DNA of 64,000 bases from an uncultured Gemmatimonadales bacterium. GTDB lineage: Bacteria > Gemmatimonadota > Gemmatimonadetes > JACCXV01 > JAHWKZ01. Position 1 is the first letter of the stretch, and each line of letters begins with the position of its first letter. Shown here one piece after another: positions 62,956 through 64,000 of the stretch. The stretch covers positions 9,655-73,654 of the forward strand of contig CAMYLR010000006.1 in assembly GCA_947259315.1 (NCBI GenBank), in the 5' to 3' direction. A program made the position numbers and the translations under genes. Below the pieces are notes generated by a model, which saw only the letters and a list, made by a program, of their open reading frames with translations, ran no database searches and had not been told where the DNA came from.

Positions 62956-62961
62956 TATACT
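62956..62961 (+). promoter_or_regulatory. Possible -10 element of the Ig-like lipoprotein pair
   Basis: TATACT lies 13 bases before the ATG at 62975, with GGTAGGA between as a possible ribosome site. No good -35 is present at 16-18 bases. The leader would be very short. Confidence 0.3.
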
Positions 62962-62974
62962 TGTGGTAGGATTT

Positions 62975-63367
62975 ATGTCTTTTTTCGCACCTAGAATCCG
63001 GCTGTTGCTGGCCGTTGGTGTGGTGACCGGGCTGACTGTGGGTTGCAGCGACAGCGAGTTCTCGCCGCCTCTCCCGATCGTCCAAATCAACCTCGGTATT
63101 GGCGATTGCGGAGGCGTGCGGGTAGGCGAGATGTGCACGCTCGACGTCATCGTCATCGATTCGGGCGGCATGGTCGTCACCGATCCGTCTCTCCGGTGGT
63201 CGTCGAATAACCCGTTCATAGCGAGCGTCGACTTTCAGGGTAATGTGACCGGCGCAGGCGCCGGGAGCGCGACGATCTTGGTGCAGACGCAAGATCTACT
63301 GATCATGGATCAAACGACGGTTACGGTGCTCGAAGCGCTCCCGCCGCCGCCCGAGGATGGACTCTAG
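62975..63367 (+). CDS. Ig-like (BIG2-type) lipoprotein, first of a pair
   Basis: 130 residues from the ATG at 62975; upstream codons in frame run through the tRNA and are rejected. The lipoprotein signal ends TGLTVGC. The body is a single bacterial Ig-like domain: DPSLRWSSNNPFIASVDFQG and NVTGAGAGSATILVQT, ending in a Pro-rich tail. Two further Cys (GDCGG and GEMCTLDV) may form a disulphide. The function is unknown. A paralogue follows after 22 bases. Confidence 0.82.
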   Translation: MSFFAPRIRLLLAVGVVTGLTVGCSDSEFSPPLPIVQINLGIGDCGGVRVGEMCTLDVIVIDSGGMVVTDPSLRWSSNNPFIASVDFQGNVTGAGAGSATILVQTQDLLIMDQTTVTVLEALPPPPEDGL

Positions 63368-63389
63368 GTGATGACTTTCAGGAGGTAAG

Positions 63390-63749
63390 ATGAACATACG
63401 AGCAACTGTACTCGCGGTGTTCTTGATCGCACCGCTCGCCGGCTGCGGCGACAGCGGCCCGACGGCGATCGAAATCCCGATCGAGTCTCTTGAAATCACC
63501 AGCGGTTGCACGGTGATGATCGAGGGCTCGGAGTGCACGGTCAGGGTCATCGCCATGACCCCAGAGGGTCAATCGATCATTAACCCAGTGCTGAGGTGGA
63601 CGAGTAGCAGCTCCGTAGTCTCCATCCGCAACGATCGGGGCCTTATTGCAGCAAACGCCCCAGGTCAGGCGACGGTTACTGTGAGTAACTCGACCGGCAC
63701 GGTCTCCGACAACACGAGAGTTACCGTTCTTCCGAATACGGCCAAGTAG
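63390..63749 (+). CDS. Ig-like (BIG2-type) lipoprotein, second of a pair
   Basis: 119 residues with a strong AGGAGGT site. The lipoprotein signal ends APLAGC. The Ig-like domain matches its neighbour segment by segment: SECTVRVIAM against EMCTLDVIVI, NPVLRWTSSSS against DPSLRWSSNNP, and GQATVTVS against GSATILVQ. The Cys pair (SGC and SEC) is kept. The function is unknown; these may be surface or periplasmic structural proteins. Confidence 0.82.
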   Translation: MNIRATVLAVFLIAPLAGCGDSGPTAIEIPIESLEITSGCTVMIEGSECTVRVIAMTPEGQSIINPVLRWTSSSSVVSIRNDRGLIAANAPGQATVTVSNSTGTVSDNTRVTVLPNTAK

Positions 63750-63766
63750 GCGCCGGCCGCTTCAAG

Positions 63767-64000
<234 letters not shown>

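Overview
The window looks like a piece of a Gram-negative bacterial chromosome of about 60% GC (judged by eye). It carries LPS and KDO genes, lptABC, TonB-dependent receptors and lipoproteins. The lineage cannot be fixed from this sequence alone. Large TonB receptors, the HpnCDE squalene route, a class III cyclase-STAND protein and many GTG starts would suit Gemmatimonadota or a related soil/marine phylum, but this is a low-confidence inference. Coding density is very high: no stretch over 300 bases lacks a gene. I see no insertion sequence, prophage or CRISPR array.

From 33.3 kb down to position 1, every gene is on the minus strand. In transcription order: a small protein, murJ, a voltage-sensor K+ channel, uvrC, queG, a metallo-beta-lactamase-fold hydrolase, a Xer recombinase and an outer-membrane barrel. 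Next come kdsB, pyrG, kdsA, kdsC, kdsD, lptC, lptA and lptB (KDO synthesis, with its CTP supply, and LPS export). Then rpoN, hpf, hprK, a complete mannose-family PTS (IIA, IIB, IIC, IID), HPr and enzyme I. They are followed by a PGI/PMI isomerase, a sugar nucleotidyltransferase, metK, ahcY and a DUF151 nuclease-like protein. Last is a cobalamin-riboswitch-controlled btuF-btuC-btuD-TonB receptor operon, whose receptor runs off the left edge. Most junctions overlap by 1-10 bases, very often as GTGA.

From 33.5 to 42.05 kb, genes are on the plus strand: a TPR/TonB-dependent receptor, a sensor kinase, an NtrC-type sigma-54 activator and the squalene genes hpnC-hpnD-hpnE. A near-consensus -24/-12 promoter and upstream dyads precede the receptor. 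With rpoN in the same window, this suggests a self-contained sigma-54 circuit. Two more sigma-54-type promoters precede rpoN itself and the DUF151 gene.

From 42 to 64 kb, short transcription units alternate in direction. They include a tandem-ACT protein, lemA-htpX, a WYL-domain protein, a cold-shock gene with a long leader and strong terminator, and queE followed by a LuxE/LuxC-like acyl-reductase pair without luciferase. Further on are a patatin, a methyltransferase-like lipoprotein, nfo with a lysozyme-like membrane protein, and two FtsX/MacB permeases without an ATPase. The last part holds a cyclase-STAND-TPR regulator with a coiled-coil neighbour, trxB-tdh-kbl-MBL (threonine catabolism), tRNA-Gln(CUG), two paired Ig-like lipoproteins and the 3' end of ddl.
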